A DNA stretch of 6,531 bases, from positions 1 to 6,531 of the forward strand of contig DDBM01000236.1 in assembly GCA_002333125.1 (NCBI GenBank), read 5' to 3'. Origin of the DNA: Moraxellaceae bacterium UBA2032. GTDB taxonomy: Bacteria; Pseudomonadota; Gammaproteobacteria; Pseudomonadales; Moraxellaceae. The notes under the pieces are model-generated. The model was not told where the DNA came from. It saw nothing but the letters and a program-made list of their open reading frames with translations, and did no database searches. Shown piece after piece: positions 1 to 6,531 of this stretch. Every line of letters begins with the position of its first letter. Position 1 is the stretch's first letter. The translations under genes and the position numbers were made by a program.

Positions 1-801
1 CCCGCCAAAACCTTAGTGGTGGCGGGCGTTAAATTTATGGGCGAAACCGCTAAAATTTTAAACCCCGAAAAACGCGTCTTAATGCCCACCTTAGAAGCGA
101 CTTGCTCTTTGGACTTGGGTTGTCCTGTTGATGAGTTTTCTGCATTTTGTGATGCACACCCCGACTATACAGTGGTGGTTTATGCCAATACCTCGGCGGC
201 AGTCAAAGCCCGTGCCGATTGGGTAGTAACCTCAAGCATTGCGGTTGATGTGGTGGAGCATTTAGCCTCATTAGGACAAAAAATAATTTGGGCTCCCGAC
301 AAACATTTGGGCAACTATGTGCAAAAAGTAACAGGCGCAGAGATGTTGTTATGGGACGGCGCGTGTATTGTGCATGAGGAATTTAAAGCACGTGGTATTT
401 TAGACCTTAAAAAAGTTTATCCCGATGCGGCGGTGTTGGTTCACCCTGAATCACCCGAAGCGGTAGTGGATATTGCCGATGCGGTGGGTTCTACCTCGCA
501 GCTTATTAAAGCCTCGCAAACCTTGCCTAATCAACAATTTATTGTGGCTACCGACCGAGGTATTTTTTATAAAATGCAGCAAGCTAGCCCTAATAAAGAA
601 TTTATGGAAGCTCCCACCGCAGGTAGTGGGGCAACGTGTCGCTCTTGTGCGCACTGCCCGTGGATGGCCATGAACGAATTAGAAAATTTGGCGCATGTGT
701 TAGAAACAGGTGAGCAAGAAGTGTTTGTAGACAGTGCTTTAATTCCTAAAGCCTTAGTTCCGCTACAACGAATGCTAGATTTTGCTAAAACTAAGCGTTA
801 A
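1..801 (+). CDS. nadA: Quinolinate synthase NadA (5'-truncated by window edge)
   Basis: NadA condenses iminoaspartate with dihydroxyacetone phosphate to give quinolinate, the precursor of NAD, using an oxygen-sensitive [4Fe-4S] cluster in the cytosol. The reading frame is open from base 1, so the gene enters from the left; 266 codons precede the TAA. The fragment matches E. coli-type NadA from memory almost end to end. Three cysteine segments expected to ligate the cluster are present: the first Cys of TCSLDLGC (visible residue 35), the Cys of GACIVH, and the CRSCAHC segment before PWMAMN. Aligning the first Cys with E. coli Cys113 implies about 78 N-terminal residues lie outside the window, giving a normal total of about 344. 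The GTG at position 16 is internal and is not the start. No frameshift is seen. No clear intrinsic terminator follows the stop. Confidence 0.97.
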   Translation, partial: PAKTLVVAGVKFMGETAKILNPEKRVLMPTLEATCSLDLGCPVDEFSAFCDAHPDYTVVVYANTSAAVKARADWVVTSSIAVDVVEHLASLGQKIIWAPDKHLGNYVQKVTGAEMLLWDGACIVHEEFKARGILDLKKVYPDAAVLVHPESPEAVVDIADAVGSTSQLIKASQTLPNQQFIVATDRGIFYKMQQASPNKEFMEAPTAGSGATCRSCAHCPWMAMNELENLAHVLETGEQEVFVDSALIPKALVPLQRMLDFAKTKR

Positions 802-846
802 TGGCTACAAAACAAGCAGTCAGTTAACTAAAGATGTAGAAAGTGG

Positions 847-875
847 TTGACGATGTGCGGTGTTGTAATTATTAT
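847..875 (+). promoter_or_regulatory. Sigma70-type promoter of the tRNA cluster
   Basis: The hexamer TTGACG (847-852) and TATTAT (870-875) are separated by exactly 17 bp, each differing from consensus by one base. Just downstream, bases 877-885 are GC-rich (CCGCCTCGC). A GC-rich discriminator like this is typical of stable-RNA promoters under ppGpp stringent control in gammaproteobacteria. Predicted initiation near 882 would leave a leader of about 40 nt before tRNA-Pro. Stringent control is inferred from the discriminator only. Confidence 0.75.
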
Positions 876-921
876 ACCGCCTCGCAGTAAGGCAACATGA
901 AAAAGTTGACTTGGCAATGTT

Positions 922-998
<77 letters not shown>

Positions 999-1034
999 AC
1001 TTTCTGTAGTTGGTACGTTTTTAATTTGAACCTC

Positions 1035-1111
1035 GCGCTCATAGCTCAGCTGGATAGAGCATCGGCCTTCTAAGCCGAGGGTCGCAGGTTCGAGTCCTGC
1101 TGGGCGCGCCA
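1035..1111 (+). tRNA. tRNA-Arg (anticodon TCT)
   Basis: The acceptor arm GCGCTCA (1035-1041) pairs with TGGGCGC (1101-1107), with one T-G wobble. The anticodon stem TCGGC/GCCGA holds loop CTTCTAA with anticodon TCT at 1069-1071. The T arm GCAGG-TTCGAGT-CCTGC is perfect, the discriminator is G1108, and CCA is encoded. It decodes AGA and AGG, the rarer arginine codons. It lies 36 bp after tRNA-Pro with no promoter evident between them, so co-transcription is likely. Confidence 0.97.
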
Positions 1112-1140
1112 AAGTGTCCTTTCGTTGCAAATCTCTCTAT

Positions 1141-1217
1141 GGTGGTCGTAGCTCAGTTGGTAGAGCCCCGGATTGTGATTCCGGTTGTCGTGGGTTCGAA
1201 CCCCATCGATCACCCCA
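1141..1217 (+). tRNA. tRNA-His (anticodon GTG)
   Basis: The acceptor arm GTGGTCG (1142-1148) pairs with CGATCAC (1207-1213). The extra 5' G at 1141 is the G-1 identity element of tRNA-His and faces C73 at 1214. The anticodon stem CCGGA/TCCGG encloses loop TTGTGAT with anticodon GTG at 1175-1177. The T arm is GTGGG-TTCGAAC-CCCAT, and CCA is encoded at 1215-1217. It decodes CAC and CAU. It is 29 bp after tRNA-Arg. No tRNA-Leu follows, although in some gammaproteobacteria this cluster continues with one, and no hairpin terminator is visible after it. Confidence 0.97.
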
Positions 1218-1231
1218 ATCTCCTCTTGCTT

Positions 1232-1264
1232 ATTTATCTTCTAAAATAACCATTTATCTTCTAA
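1232..1264 (+). repeat. 13-bp direct repeat in AT-rich spacer
   Basis: ATTTATCTTCTAA occurs exactly at 1232-1244 and again at 1252-1264, giving a 20-bp period, close to two helical turns. It lies between tRNA-His and the promoter of the next gene. It could be a paired protein-binding site or a chance duplication in AT-rich DNA. It does not copy tRNA sequence, so it is not an attachment-site remnant. Confidence 0.5.
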
Positions 1265-1288
1265 TTTTATATTTTTTAGCAAAATCTA

Positions 1289-1317
1289 TTTACTTTTTTG
1301 GTCTATTCTAGTATATA
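1289..1317 (+). promoter_or_regulatory. Candidate promoter of the small acidic protein gene
   Basis: TTTACT (1289-1294) and TATATA (1312-1317) are separated by 17 bp in a suitable place for the gene starting at 1347. Predicted initiation near 1323-1325 gives a leader of about 23 nt that includes the ribosome binding site. The region is AT-rich, so a chance match is possible. Confidence 0.5.
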
Positions 1318-1346
1318 GCCGCCCATAAGTATTTAGAGGTGATTAT

Positions 1347-1565
1347 ATGTCTAGCGGAAAATCAGAAGATTTTGAATTAGATGACTCTTTTGATGAGGAG
1401 TCTAGTGGCGACTTTGATAATGAGGATGTGAACAAAAGTAATAACGTAAAAAACTCACTCACCAAACGTCGTGTGATTGATGATATTTTAGAAGAGCGTC
1501 GTTTGCAGCGTAAAATCAAAGAGTTTGATTATGATTTAGACGATGATGACGAGACTGATGTATAA
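1347..1565 (+). CDS. Small acidic protein, possibly PA3496-like
   Basis: The 72-residue product has three parts. Residues 1-30 are rich in Ser, Asp and Glu. Residues about 36-58 form a basic, probably helical core containing TKRRVIDDILEERRLQRK. Residues 59-72 form an acidic tail with DLDDDDETD. There is no signal peptide, membrane span or cysteine. The core resembles the RRxIEDxLExRRL pattern I recall from the PA3496 family of small gammaproteobacterial proteins, whose function is uncertain; this match is from memory. The start is well supported by AGAGGTGAT at 1335-1343, ending close to the ATG. Promoter, ribosome binding site and downstream intrinsic terminator mark it as a genuine single-gene transcription unit. 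Its acidity suggests a binding or regulatory role, but no function can be assigned. Confidence 0.8.
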   Translation: MSSGKSEDFELDDSFDEESSGDFDNEDVNKSNNVKNSLTKRRVIDDILEERRLQRKIKEFDYDLDDDDETDV

Positions 1566-1567
1566 CT

Positions 1568-1594
1568 AAAAACCCGTAGTGATACGGGTTTTTT
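1568..1594 (+). terminator. Rho-independent terminator
   Basis: The stem AACCCGTA (1571-1578) pairs with TACGGGTT (1583-1590) around the tetraloop GTGA. A-T pairing extends it to 11 bp with AAA (1568-1570) and TTT (1591-1593). A run of six T (1589-1594) completes it. It begins 3 bp after the stop codon of the small acidic protein gene. Confidence 0.9.
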
Positions 1595-1629
1595 ATTGCG
1601 CTTAAAAGTCAATTTACAGACATAAGTAA

Positions 1630-2043
1630 ATGTATATGTTAGATTTTTTAAAATGGTTTATTGGGATTGCAGCCACAGTGTGTGCCGTTCCTTTGTTATT
1701 ACTTTTGGGGAGTTTTGGTTTAATTATTGTAGTTGGCTCTATTGCAATGATGGATTTCACACAGTTAATTGTTGGATTAGTTGAAATGTTATGGTGTTGG
1801 GCAGGTTTTCAAGGATTATTTGGTTATTGGCGTTGGATGAATATAGATATACAGGGCAAGGAGTTAGAAGAAAAAGATATTGAACGCCTGATTAGCATCC
1901 GCAAACAAGGAGTATGGGGTTTGTTTGCTTTTCTGCCTATTGCACCAGCACTTGTATGGTTTGCTATTCCTTTACTTTTTTTTGTGCGTTACATTTTTAT
2001 GGATGTTAAACGCAAACTTGATACGTTAAGAGGGCAAACGTAG
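1630..2043 (+). CDS. Unrecognised small membrane protein
   Basis: I do not recognise a family for this 137-residue product. Hydrophobic stretches lie at about residues 5-38, 43-66 and 95-123, so three or four spans are likely. The polar stretch 72-93 contains KELEEKDIERLISIRKQ, and the C-terminal tail is basic (KRKLDTLRG); both look cytoplasmic. If so, residues 95-123 must form a short hairpin, helped by prolines 103, 106 and 114. There is no cleavable signal peptide and no catalytic motif. The start is uncertain. ATG 1630 and ATG 1636 (residue 3) are both possible, and neither has a clear Shine-Dalgarno sequence. The start lies about 35 bp after the preceding terminator, with no convincing promoter in the gap. 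The stop TAG is the first part of a hairpin shared with the convergent rnt side. Confidence 0.7.
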   Translation: MYMLDFLKWFIGIAATVCAVPLLLLLGSFGLIIVVGSIAMMDFTQLIVGLVEMLWCWAGFQGLFGYWRWMNIDIQGKELEEKDIERLISIRKQGVWGLFAFLPIAPALVWFAIPLLFFVRYIFMDVKRKLDTLRGQT

Positions 2044-2064
2044 GTCGGCTTTTAACCCGACCTA
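2041..2064. other. Perfect hairpin between convergent genes
   Basis: TAGGTCGG (2041-2048) and CCGACCTA (2057-2064) form a perfect 8-bp stem with an 8-nt loop. The left arm includes the TAG stop codon of the membrane-protein gene, and rnt ends 14 bp away. Neither strand has a long T run directly after the stem; only TTTT at 2072-2075 follows a few bases later on the plus strand. It may be a weak bidirectional terminator or an RNA-stabilising hairpin. It also resembles GGTCGG-type intergenic palindromes that are dispersed in some proteobacterial genomes, a comparison from memory only. Confidence 0.6.
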
Positions 2065-2077
2065 TAGGCAATTTTGA

Positions 2078-2728
2078 CTAACTTCCTACTTGGTCATTAC
2101 TTAAATTATTATCAAACCCACCCAAAGCCTGCCAACGATTAACAATCAAACAAAATAATTCGGCTGTTTTTTGTGCATCATATAAGGCTGAGTGCGCTTC
2201 ATCGTTATTAAAATCAATACCTGCGCTGGCACACGCTTTGGCTAATACCGTTTGGCCAAAGGCTAAACCTGCCAAACTCACGGTATCAAACACCGAAAAT
2301 GGATGAAACGGATTGCAGTTTTTAAGGTTGTTACGGTCAATGGCCGCTTTTAAAAATTGCAAATCAAAATGGGCGTTGTGTCCGACCAAAATACATCGTT
2401 TGCAATCTTCATCACGCTGATTCTTTTTTAACTCATTAAACATCACCCGTAAGGCTTCTTTTTCGGGTTGTGCATTGCGTAATGGATTAAAAGGGTCAAT
2501 ACCCGTAAATTTTAAGGCTTCGGGGTTGAGGACTGCGCCTTCAAAAGGGTAAATATGTGCGTGTAGCGCAGGCAATGGTGCAAGTTCACCATTAGCCAGT
2601 AAGGTTAAAGGAACGGCAGCAATTTCGAGCAGGCCATCTGTATCAGCATTAAAGCCGCCTGTTTCTACATCAATAATAACGGGGTAATAACCCCGAAAAC
2701 GATTTGCTAAGGCATTGTTTTGGTTCAT
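2078..2728 (-). CDS. rnt: Ribonuclease T (DEDDh 3'-5' exonuclease)
   Basis: RNase T trims the 3' ends of tRNA (including CCA end turnover) and of other stable RNA precursors, and acts as a dimer with two Mg ions. All DEDDh residues are visible in the 216-residue product: Asp20 and Glu22 in DVETGGF, Asp122 in [11 protein letters not shown], and His179 and Asp184 in [16 protein letters not shown]. Length and the segments [11 protein letters not shown] and [13 protein letters not shown] match E. coli RNase T (215 residues). I chose ATG 2728 because it forms an ATGA overlap with the pyrC stop, implying translational coupling. An upstream GTG at 2740 would add four residues and has AGGTG about 10 nt before it, so it cannot be excluded. 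Rnt is the second gene of a minus-strand pair with pyrC, an adjacency I also recall from Pseudomonas. Confidence 0.95.
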   Translation of the reverse strand: MNQNNALANRFRGYYPVIIDVETGGFNADTDGLLEIAAVPLTLLANGELAPLPALHAHIYPFEGAVLNPEALKFTGIDPFNPLRNAQPEKEALRVMFNELKKNQRDEDCKRCILVGHNAHFDLQFLKAAIDRNNLKNCNPFHPFSVFDTVSLAGLAFGQTVLAKACASAGIDFNNDEAHSALYDAQKTAELFCLIVNRWQALGGFDNNLSNDQVGS

Positions 2729-3762
2729 AACACACGCCACGCAATTGTTGCACCTGCACGAATAGGAACAACGACGCTTTGACCTAAAGTATAGCTATCA
2801 GGCACAAGCCATTCTTCTTTGCTTAGAGTAATGGTGTCTGTGTTGCGCGGCAAACCATAAAAATCTGCGCCATAAAAACTAGCAAAAGCTTCTAACTTAT
2901 CTAAAGCATTCATTTGCTCAAAGGCTTCGGCATACAACTCAATAGCAGCATGAGCAGTATAAGAGCCTGCACAACCACAGGCCGCTTCTTTGGCGTTAAT
3001 AGCATGAGGCGCGCTATCTGTACCTAAAAAGAATTTAGGGCTGCCTGATGTAGCGGCATTTAATAAGGCTTGTTGATGTGTTTGACGCTTTAAAATCGGC
3101 AAGCAGTAATAATGCGGCCTAATACCACCGACTAACATATGATTACGATTAAATAATAAATGATGTGCGGTAATGGTGGCTGCAATGTTGCTGCCTGAAT
3201 TTTGTACAAATTCAACAGCTTCAGCTGTCGTAATATGTTCTAACACAATTTTAAGTGTAGGAAAGCGTTGCGTTAATGGCACTAAAATGGTGTCAATAAA
3301 TACTTTTTCGCGGTCAAAAATATCAATATCGGCATGAGTGACTTCGCCATGTACCAATAAAGGCATACCATGTAACGCCATTTGCTCCAAAACAGGATAC
3401 ACCTTTTCTAAAGAGGTAACGCCTGCACTGGAGTTAGTGGTTGCACCAGCAGGATATAATTTAACTGCTTTGACTTTGCCAGAGGCTTTGGCAATGGCAA
3501 TTTCGGCCGCATCGGTATTATCGGTCAAATACAACACCATTAAGGGCTCAAAATTGGCGTTGGCAGGACGTACCGCCATAATGCGCTCATAATAAGCTAA
3601 TGCTTCTTGTGTGGTTTTTACGGGTGGTACTAAATTAGGCATACAAATAGCACGACCAAAATAACGGGCAACATCGTTAACAGTGTTGGCTAAAACTGCG
3701 CCATCACGCAGGTGAATATGCCAGTCATCAGGCCGCGTGATAGTTAATTGAGTTTGTGTCAT
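2725..3762 (-). CDS. pyrC: Dihydroorotase PyrC
   Basis: PyrC reversibly cyclises carbamoyl aspartate to dihydroorotate, the third step of de novo pyrimidine synthesis, in the cytosol. The 345-residue product fits the E. coli-type enzyme (about 348). The binuclear zinc site is complete: His15 and His17 in [10 protein letters not shown], the lysine to be carboxylated (Lys101 in [12 protein letters not shown]), His138 in VHGEVTH, His176 in LEHITT, and Asp249 in GTDSAPH. The substrate-binding Arg19 and Asn43 are also present. The ATG at 3762 places the first zinc ligands at the usual distance from the N-terminus. No good Shine-Dalgarno precedes it. Its TGA stop overlaps the rnt ATG. A palindromic candidate operator lies 16 bp upstream of the start codon. 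No frameshift or lost residue is seen. Confidence 0.97.
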   Translation of the reverse strand: MTQTQLTITRPDDWHIHLRDGAVLANTVNDVARYFGRAICMPNLVPPVKTTQEALAYYERIMAVRPANANFEPLMVLYLTDNTDAAEIAIAKASGKVKAVKLYPAGATTNSSAGVTSLEKVYPVLEQMALHGMPLLVHGEVTHADIDIFDREKVFIDTILVPLTQRFPTLKIVLEHITTAEAVEFVQNSGSNIAATITAHHLLFNRNHMLVGGIRPHYYCLPILKRQTHQQALLNAATSGSPKFFLGTDSAPHAINAKEAACGCAGSYTAHAAIELYAEAFEQMNALDKLEAFASFYGADFYGLPRNTDTITLSKEEWLVPDSYTLGQSVVVPIRAGATIAWRVL

Positions 3763-3777
3763 GGTATAAAATCTAAA

Positions 3778-3803
3778 GCGTTATAATGGCGTTATTATAA
3801 CGC
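3778..3803. promoter_or_regulatory. Palindromic candidate operator overlapping a pyrC -10 element
   Basis: GCGTTATAAT (3778-3787) and ATTATAACGC (3794-3803) are a perfect 10-bp inverted repeat with a 6-bp spacer. A second, overlapping dyad is also present: GCGTTAT (3789-3795), one base, ATAACGC (3797-3803). There are thus three GCGTTAT half-sites, the two direct ones spaced 11 bp apart. On the minus strand, the right arm contains a perfect TATAAT (3799 to 3794) that could be the pyrC -10 box, though no good -35 is seen. A repressor binding here would block pyrC; alternatively the repeat forms a leader hairpin if transcription starts further upstream. It does not look like the PurR operator used by E. 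coli pyrC. Confidence 0.55.
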
Positions 3804-3875
3804 ACCTACAGACCTAAAATGTAGCACTTACGCATTTCGTCAATATTTGCTTATAAGATGCGTTAAACATAAAAA

Positions 3876-3903
3876 TTGATATTTATTGAAATAAGCATAA
3901 AAT
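3876..3903 (+). promoter_or_regulatory. Candidate promoter of the diguanylate cyclase gene
   Basis: TTGATA (3876-3881) and TAAAAT (3898-3903) are separated by 16 bp, each one base from consensus. Predicted initiation near 3910 leaves a leader of about 48 nt before ATG 3958. The surrounding DNA is AT-rich, and another weaker pair (TTGCTT 3847-3852 with TAAAAA 3870-3875) is also possible. The rest of the 195-bp spacer between the two divergent genes holds only the palindrome near pyrC. Confidence 0.5.
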
Positions 3904-3957
3904 CATCACAGAATTACGTTGTTTACAAGCCATAGCAATAACAATAAGAGAATACTA

Positions 3958-5277
3958 ATGCAAAAAGAGGCTTCTGTTTCTCCCCATAGTCCAGCTCACT
4001 CCATTGCTGCACTGAGTCAAGATGAATTGACTCAAGAGCGCACAGCGATTGTGGCTTTGCTTGGTAATTATCGGCGGCTGCGTGAGCGTTTTGTAGAGGC
4101 AATGGAAGTCCAGTATCGAGACTTTTTGGTACAACGTGCTATTAGTATGATGAAAGCTAATAAATGGATTGCCGTGTTATTTTATTTGTTTATTGGGTTG
4201 TTAACCTATCAGCAAGTAAGATATGTCTCTACCTTTGCCTCTTTAGAACATGAATTGTCGTTATGGATAATTATTTATATTGGTGGCGCTTTGGTTTTTT
4301 CGAGCATTGCGGTGTGTGTATCAAATGCTAAATTAGACCGTTATTATTCTTGGTATATTAGTATCCCTTCTTTTATTGGGCTAACAGGCATCAATATCAT
4401 CGCTTCTTCTTTTGATAGTGCTTATATCAATCAACAAGCCAGTTATGTGGCGATTTTTATTTATATGTTGATGTATAGCTTAGGTAGTTTACGTTTAATG
4501 CATGCCTTTTTAGTGGGTGGTTTTGCTTCATTATTAGCATTAGCGGTGATTATTACCTTTAAATTACCTGTGGAGTTTGGGCAATACGCTCAATATGCAG
4601 GCTTATCGAATTTAATGGGTGGTTTAATTGCATCAATGATAGATCAACGCGATAGGCGCGGTTTTTTACAATCTCGTTTAATCGAAATAGAAAAACAACA
4701 ACTAAACCAATTAAGCCAAGAAATGGCGCGTATTTCTCAAGAAGATGTGTTAACAACTTTGGCTAATCGCCGTCATTTTAACGAAACTTTAGCGCGAGAA
4801 TGGGCGGTAGCAGAACGCGAGCAACAAACTATTTCCTTGATTTTTATAGATGTAGACCATTTTAAACCTTACAACGATACCTATGGCCATTTAGAGGGTG
4901 ATAGAGTTTTAAACTTAGTCGGTAAAACCCTTAAAACAATGGCTAAGCGTCCTGCCGATTTAGCAGCGCGTTATGGTGGCGAGGAGTTTGTCTTATTATT
5001 GCCCAATACCACGACAGAAGGGGCTTATGAACTAGCTCAAGAGGTGCGTCAGGCCATAGACAATTTAGCTATTCCTCATAAAAGCTCTAAAGCGGCTAAA
5101 CATGTGTCGGTTAGTATAGGTTTGTCGGCTTTAATGCCTAATGCTCAAAATAGTATTACTTCGCTAATTGATAACGCTGACGAAGGGGTTTATGCCGCCA
5201 AAAAGGCAGGAAGGCATCGGATTCGTATTTATCCAACACCAGACGCGCCTCTTTCCAAAAGAGAAACCGAAAAGTAA
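3958..5277 (+). CDS. Membrane diguanylate cyclase (GGDEF domain)
   Basis: This 439-residue inner-membrane protein should make cyclic di-GMP from two GTP. Residues 20-65 are a charged helical cytoplasmic segment. Six probable spans follow at about 69-87, 101-123, 131-149, 162-180, 182-201 and 213-229. A helical linker (230-262) joins the GGDEF domain (about 263-430). That domain has LTTLANRR, the metal-binding DVDHFK at 298-303, YNDTYGHLEGD, and the active-site GGEEF at 340-344. RPAD at 331-334 sits nine residues before GGEEF, as in PleD, so the inhibitory I-site is intact. No EAL domain is present. I chose ATG 3958, preceded by AAGAG a few bases upstream, over an in-frame TTG at 3919 that would add 13 residues. 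The six-span sensor half matches no named domain I can recognise, so its signal is unknown. It is divergent from pyrC and convergent with katG. Confidence 0.93.
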   Translation: MQKEASVSPHSPAHSIAALSQDELTQERTAIVALLGNYRRLRERFVEAMEVQYRDFLVQRAISMMKANKWIAVLFYLFIGLLTYQQVRYVSTFASLEHELSLWIIIYIGGALVFSSIAVCVSNAKLDRYYSWYISIPSFIGLTGINIIASSFDSAYINQQASYVAIFIYMLMYSLGSLRLMHAFLVGGFASLLALAVIITFKLPVEFGQYAQYAGLSNLMGGLIASMIDQRDRRGFLQSRLIEIEKQQLNQLSQEMARISQEDVLTTLANRRHFNETLAREWAVAEREQQTISLIFIDVDHFKPYNDTYGHLEGDRVLNLVGKTLKTMAKRPADLAARYGGEEFVLLLPNTTTEGAYELAQEVRQAIDNLAIPHKSSKAAKHVSVSIGLSALMPNAQNSITSLIDNADEGVYAAKKAGRHRIRIYPTPDAPLSKRETEK

Positions 5278-5287
5278 CTTTGTTGAT

Positions 5288-5322
5288 GGACTTAGGCAAA
5301 TTAGTAAGAACTGCCTAAGTCC
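5288..5322. other. 11-bp hairpin between convergent genes
   Basis: GGACTTAGGCA (5288-5298) pairs perfectly with TGCCTAAGTCC (5312-5322) across a 13-nt loop. It occupies most of the 52-bp gap between the diguanylate cyclase stop and the katG stop. Neither strand shows a T run after the stem, so it is not a textbook intrinsic terminator. It may still halt or protect both convergent transcripts. Confidence 0.6.
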
Positions 5323-5329
5323 TAAAGTA

Positions 5330-6531
<1,202 letters not shown>

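Noticed and set aside
451..673. Short reading frames on both strands inside nadA
   Set aside because: They overlap strongly conserved nadA codons, have no ribosome binding site and look like shadows.
906..911. TTGACT as a second tRNA promoter -35 box
   Set aside because: At 16-18 bp spacing the -10 position falls inside tRNA-Pro and does not resemble TATAAT.
1114..1311. A 65-codon plus-strand reading frame
   Set aside because: It runs straight through the well-folded tRNA-His gene and into non-coding AT-rich DNA; its N-terminal translation is just tRNA sequence.
3338..3592. An 84-codon plus-strand reading frame
   Set aside because: It is antisense to pyrC across its catalytic lysine region and reads as a shadow of it.
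3883..3894. Small TTATT-GA-AATAA dyad as an operator near the cyclase promoter
   Set aside because: It is only 5 bp per arm in very AT-rich DNA, so chance is the likeliest explanation.
4559..4756. A 65-codon minus-strand reading frame
   Set aside because: It is antisense to the membrane and linker part of the diguanylate cyclase; its hydrophobic run mirrors the AT-rich codons of the real gene.

Overview
This window looks like ordinary chromosomal DNA from an AT-leaning gammaproteobacterium. NadA, PyrC, RNase T and KatG all read as close relatives of the enterobacterial and pseudomonad proteins. RNase T is largely a gammaproteobacterial enzyme, the three tRNA genes encode their own CCA ends, and the Pro-Arg-His tRNA order resembles tRNA clusters of that class. 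I cannot name a genus.

Left part (1-1217): the 3' two thirds of nadA (quinolinate synthase, NAD biosynthesis) is cut by the window edge. A short spacer follows with a strong sigma70-type promoter and a GC-rich discriminator. It leads into tRNA-Pro(TGG), tRNA-Arg(TCT) and tRNA-His(GTG), which are probably co-transcribed.

Middle-left (1218-2077): an AT-rich spacer carries a 13-bp direct repeat and a candidate promoter. Next is a 72-residue, very acidic small protein with a good ribosome binding site and its own intrinsic terminator. An unrecognised 137-residue membrane protein follows. Its stop codon is the first part of a perfect hairpin that sits between it and the convergent rnt gene.

Middle (2078-3957): pyrC (dihydroorotase) and rnt (RNase T) form a minus-strand pair joined by an ATGA stop/start overlap. 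Upstream of pyrC lies a striking palindrome with three copies of a GCGTTAT half-site, a candidate operator. The spacer also holds the likely promoter of a divergent gene.

Right part (3958-6531): that divergent gene encodes a six-span membrane diguanylate cyclase with intact GGEEF active site and RxxD inhibitory site. It converges on katG (catalase-peroxidase), whose 5' end lies outside the window. An 11-bp hairpin separates the two.

No mobile element, CRISPR array, toxin-antitoxin pair or defence island is visible, and I found no clear evidence of a new multi-gene system. The points most worth a second look are the palindrome upstream of pyrC, the unidentified membrane protein, the small acidic protein, and the unidentified sensor half of the diguanylate cyclase.
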